From the NCBI GenBank assembly GCA_963575745.1, contig CAUYUJ010020524.1, positions 1 through 64,000 on the forward strand: DNA of 64,000 bases. Reading direction: 5' to 3'. A program made the translations under genes and the position numbers. This stretch comes from Prorocentrum cordatum. Its lineage: Eukaryota > Sar > Dinophyceae > Prorocentrales > Prorocentraceae. The notes under the pieces were generated by a model, which was not told where the DNA came from, made no database searches, and worked only from the letters and a program-made list of their open reading frames with translations. This document shows positions 62,515 to 64,000 of this stretch, piece after piece (position 1 is the stretch's first letter; each line of letters starts with the position of its first letter).

Positions 62515-62819
62515 CTAGGCCCGACAGGCTAACGCATGGAATATCACTTGTTGAATCGCCTTGTGCATCTAACGACCTTGTTGGAGTCCCTGCGCAAGCC
62601 TCGGAAGCGTATAGAAGGGGAAATGCGGAAACCACAGGATCATCAATTTCCTTTAGGTGTTCGATGATTTGGGACCCTCGAAGGCTTCCTGGGATATTTG
62701 TTCGATGGTGACGGGGGTCTTAATGATGGTCTGATGTGCAAAAATAAACGGGGGGTCAATTTAAATTGGCCTGGCGAAGGACCCAACCAGATGCAGTTGT
62801 GAGCACCGCTGTTGTAGCC
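62515..62819. other. Unique AT-richer spacer, no gene seen
   Basis: No repeats or coding signature apart from short open frames. Confidence 0.35.
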
Positions 62820-63225
62820 ATCGTCTTCGGTGGAGCCCCCTAGTAGGGCCACGAAGCGTTGTACTGTGTGGGGGAGACGCATGCGGACTACGCCACTGGA
62901 ACATTTGGTGGAGCCCCCTTGTAGGGCCACGAAGCGCTGTACTGTGTGGGGGAGACGCATGCGGACTGCACAATTGAGACCTTCGGTGGAGCTCCCTATG
63001 GGGCCACGAAGCGCTGCACTGGTGGGGGAGACGCATGCGGGCTGCGCCTCTGGGACCTTCGTCGGAACTCCCTGTGGGGCCACGACGCGCTGTACTCGGT
63101 GGGTGAGACGCATGCGGGCTGCGCAATTGAGACCTTCGGTGGAGCTCTCTATGGGGCCACGAAGCGCTGTACTGGGTGTGGCGGACGCATGCGGGCACCC
63201 CCACTGGGGCCTTTGGTGGAGGTCC
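62820..63225. repeat. Tandem array of a ~76-bp unit (copy B)
   Basis: Five units collinear with the 51770-52225 array, e.g. ggagctccctatggggccac, then gtgtgggggagacgcatgcg, then gcgcaattgagaccttcggt. Confidence 0.88.
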
Positions 63226-63670
63226 ATAAAACCCTCTCGGGCCGTCCTGTGCGCCTCCGGCGCCGTCTTGGGGCCCTCTTGGGCCGTTTTGGGGCCGTTT
63301 TCAAAGCCTCTGGGGCTGTCTTGCAACGGAAAATATGACCTCTGGGGCCGTTGTGGAGCGTCGGAAAATTTAAAAGGCGAGAACATGGAAATCCTTCAAA
63401 AACCTTTGGATAAGCAACAAGTTGTGACTCCCGGGGCTCATTTGGAGGCATCTTGGAAGTTTCTGGGGGCGTCTTGGAGGCCTCTTGGATAGTCAAGGGC
63501 TAACTCTGGCCGCCTTGGCCATCTTGGCCGCCATTGGTCGTTCCCGCGGTCTGGAAGCGCCATGTTTGGCGATCCGCAGGCCGTATCCGGGCGATCTTAC
63601 GGCGCCCCGGGCGCCCCAGCAGAACCCCCGGAACACCCCAGTCCCCCAATGGGGACACAGGTCACGGACG
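63226..63670. repeat. Right part of the ~900-bp duplicated segment (copy B)
   Basis: Aligns through its length with 52226-52680 at about 85% by eye; alignment is lost near 63665. Confidence 0.8.
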
Positions 63671-64000
63671 GGAAACCGTAGGTTTTCGCTCGAAGAGGTT
63701 CCCAGGAGGGCTCCAGGGTCCAGCAAAAGGCACCAAGAGGCCCCCAGGAGGCCCAGAAGACGCTCCAAGACAAATTCAAAGAAACGTCCCAAAAAGGTCT
63801 AAACGCACTGCAAACTCGCTCTGCGGATGAAGCCGGGAGGCGCGGTACCGGCCAGATGTCAGGGGATATGTAGGACCCCCGAGTAGGAGTTCCACTTTGA
63901 TGAAACACAATTTTTGTAATTCCCTCTCCTTTTTCCCAAATCCTCGATCTTTGAGGGCTGGAAGCGGGAAAACGTGAGAAGGCGAAAAACATAGGAAAAA
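63671..64000. other. Window end, no gene seen
   Basis: Purine-rich segment (gaggcccccaggaggcccag) and then AT-richer unique sequence. No supported feature. Confidence 0.35.

Overview
The window looks like nuclear DNA of a protist with a large, repeat-rich, GC-rich genome, most probably a dinoflagellate. That assignment is an inference. It rests on the composition, long pyrimidine microsatellites, a LINE with a zinc-ribbon ORF1 and an endonuclease-RT-RNase H ORF2, huge single-frame Ty1/copia elements, and a host SGNH-hydrolase gene of a type common in dinoflagellates and haptophytes. No rRNA, tRNA, CRISPR or bacterial operon structure is visible.

Layout. 1-10.1 kb: microsatellites, a degraded LINE on the minus strand (about 1031-7558) sitting inside a (TCC)n tract, and a cluster of a ~130-bp interspersed repeat in both orientations. 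10.1-47.5 kb: a three-layer nest, all read on the minus strand. The outer layer is a host SGNH/GDSL-type hydrolase gene, cut at one codon. Inside it is E1, an old giant copia-like element (LTRs 10714-10932 and 46536-46724, target duplication CTTCC). Inside E1 is E2 (23076-41047, 17,972 bp), a young copy of the same family with two 196-bp LTRs that I read as identical and the target duplication CAGGG. Removing both elements rejoins E1's polyprotein frame and the host gene frame.

The main finding is the family's architecture. E2 carries one open frame of about 5,589 codons: Gag with CCCH fingers, protease, integrase, reverse transcriptase, RNase H, and then about 2,700 further residues. The same extension, decayed, is present in E1. 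It contains an apparent two-lobed Tpt1/KptA-like RNA 2'-phosphotransferase module (SK..LRH, IR...GHS, HGT and a C-terminal strand-rich block) and a CX2C...CX2C zinc ribbon near the C-terminus. E2 is not pristine: its protease triad reads DSD instead of DSG, and a 1-nt deletion compensated by a 5-nt deletion scrambles about 280 codons of the nucleocapsid-protease linker.

47.5-64 kb is accessory, GC-rich DNA: CT-rich tracts, (TGG)n, (AT)n, (CA)n and (ACAT)n microsatellites, dispersed families of 'cttgggcc'-rich repeats, two related arrays of a ~76-bp tandem unit, two arrays of a ~63-bp unit whose left units are inverted relative to the right ones, three copies of a 40-bp palindrome, and one long minus-strand Cys-rich gene whose frame changes coincide with homopolymer runs.
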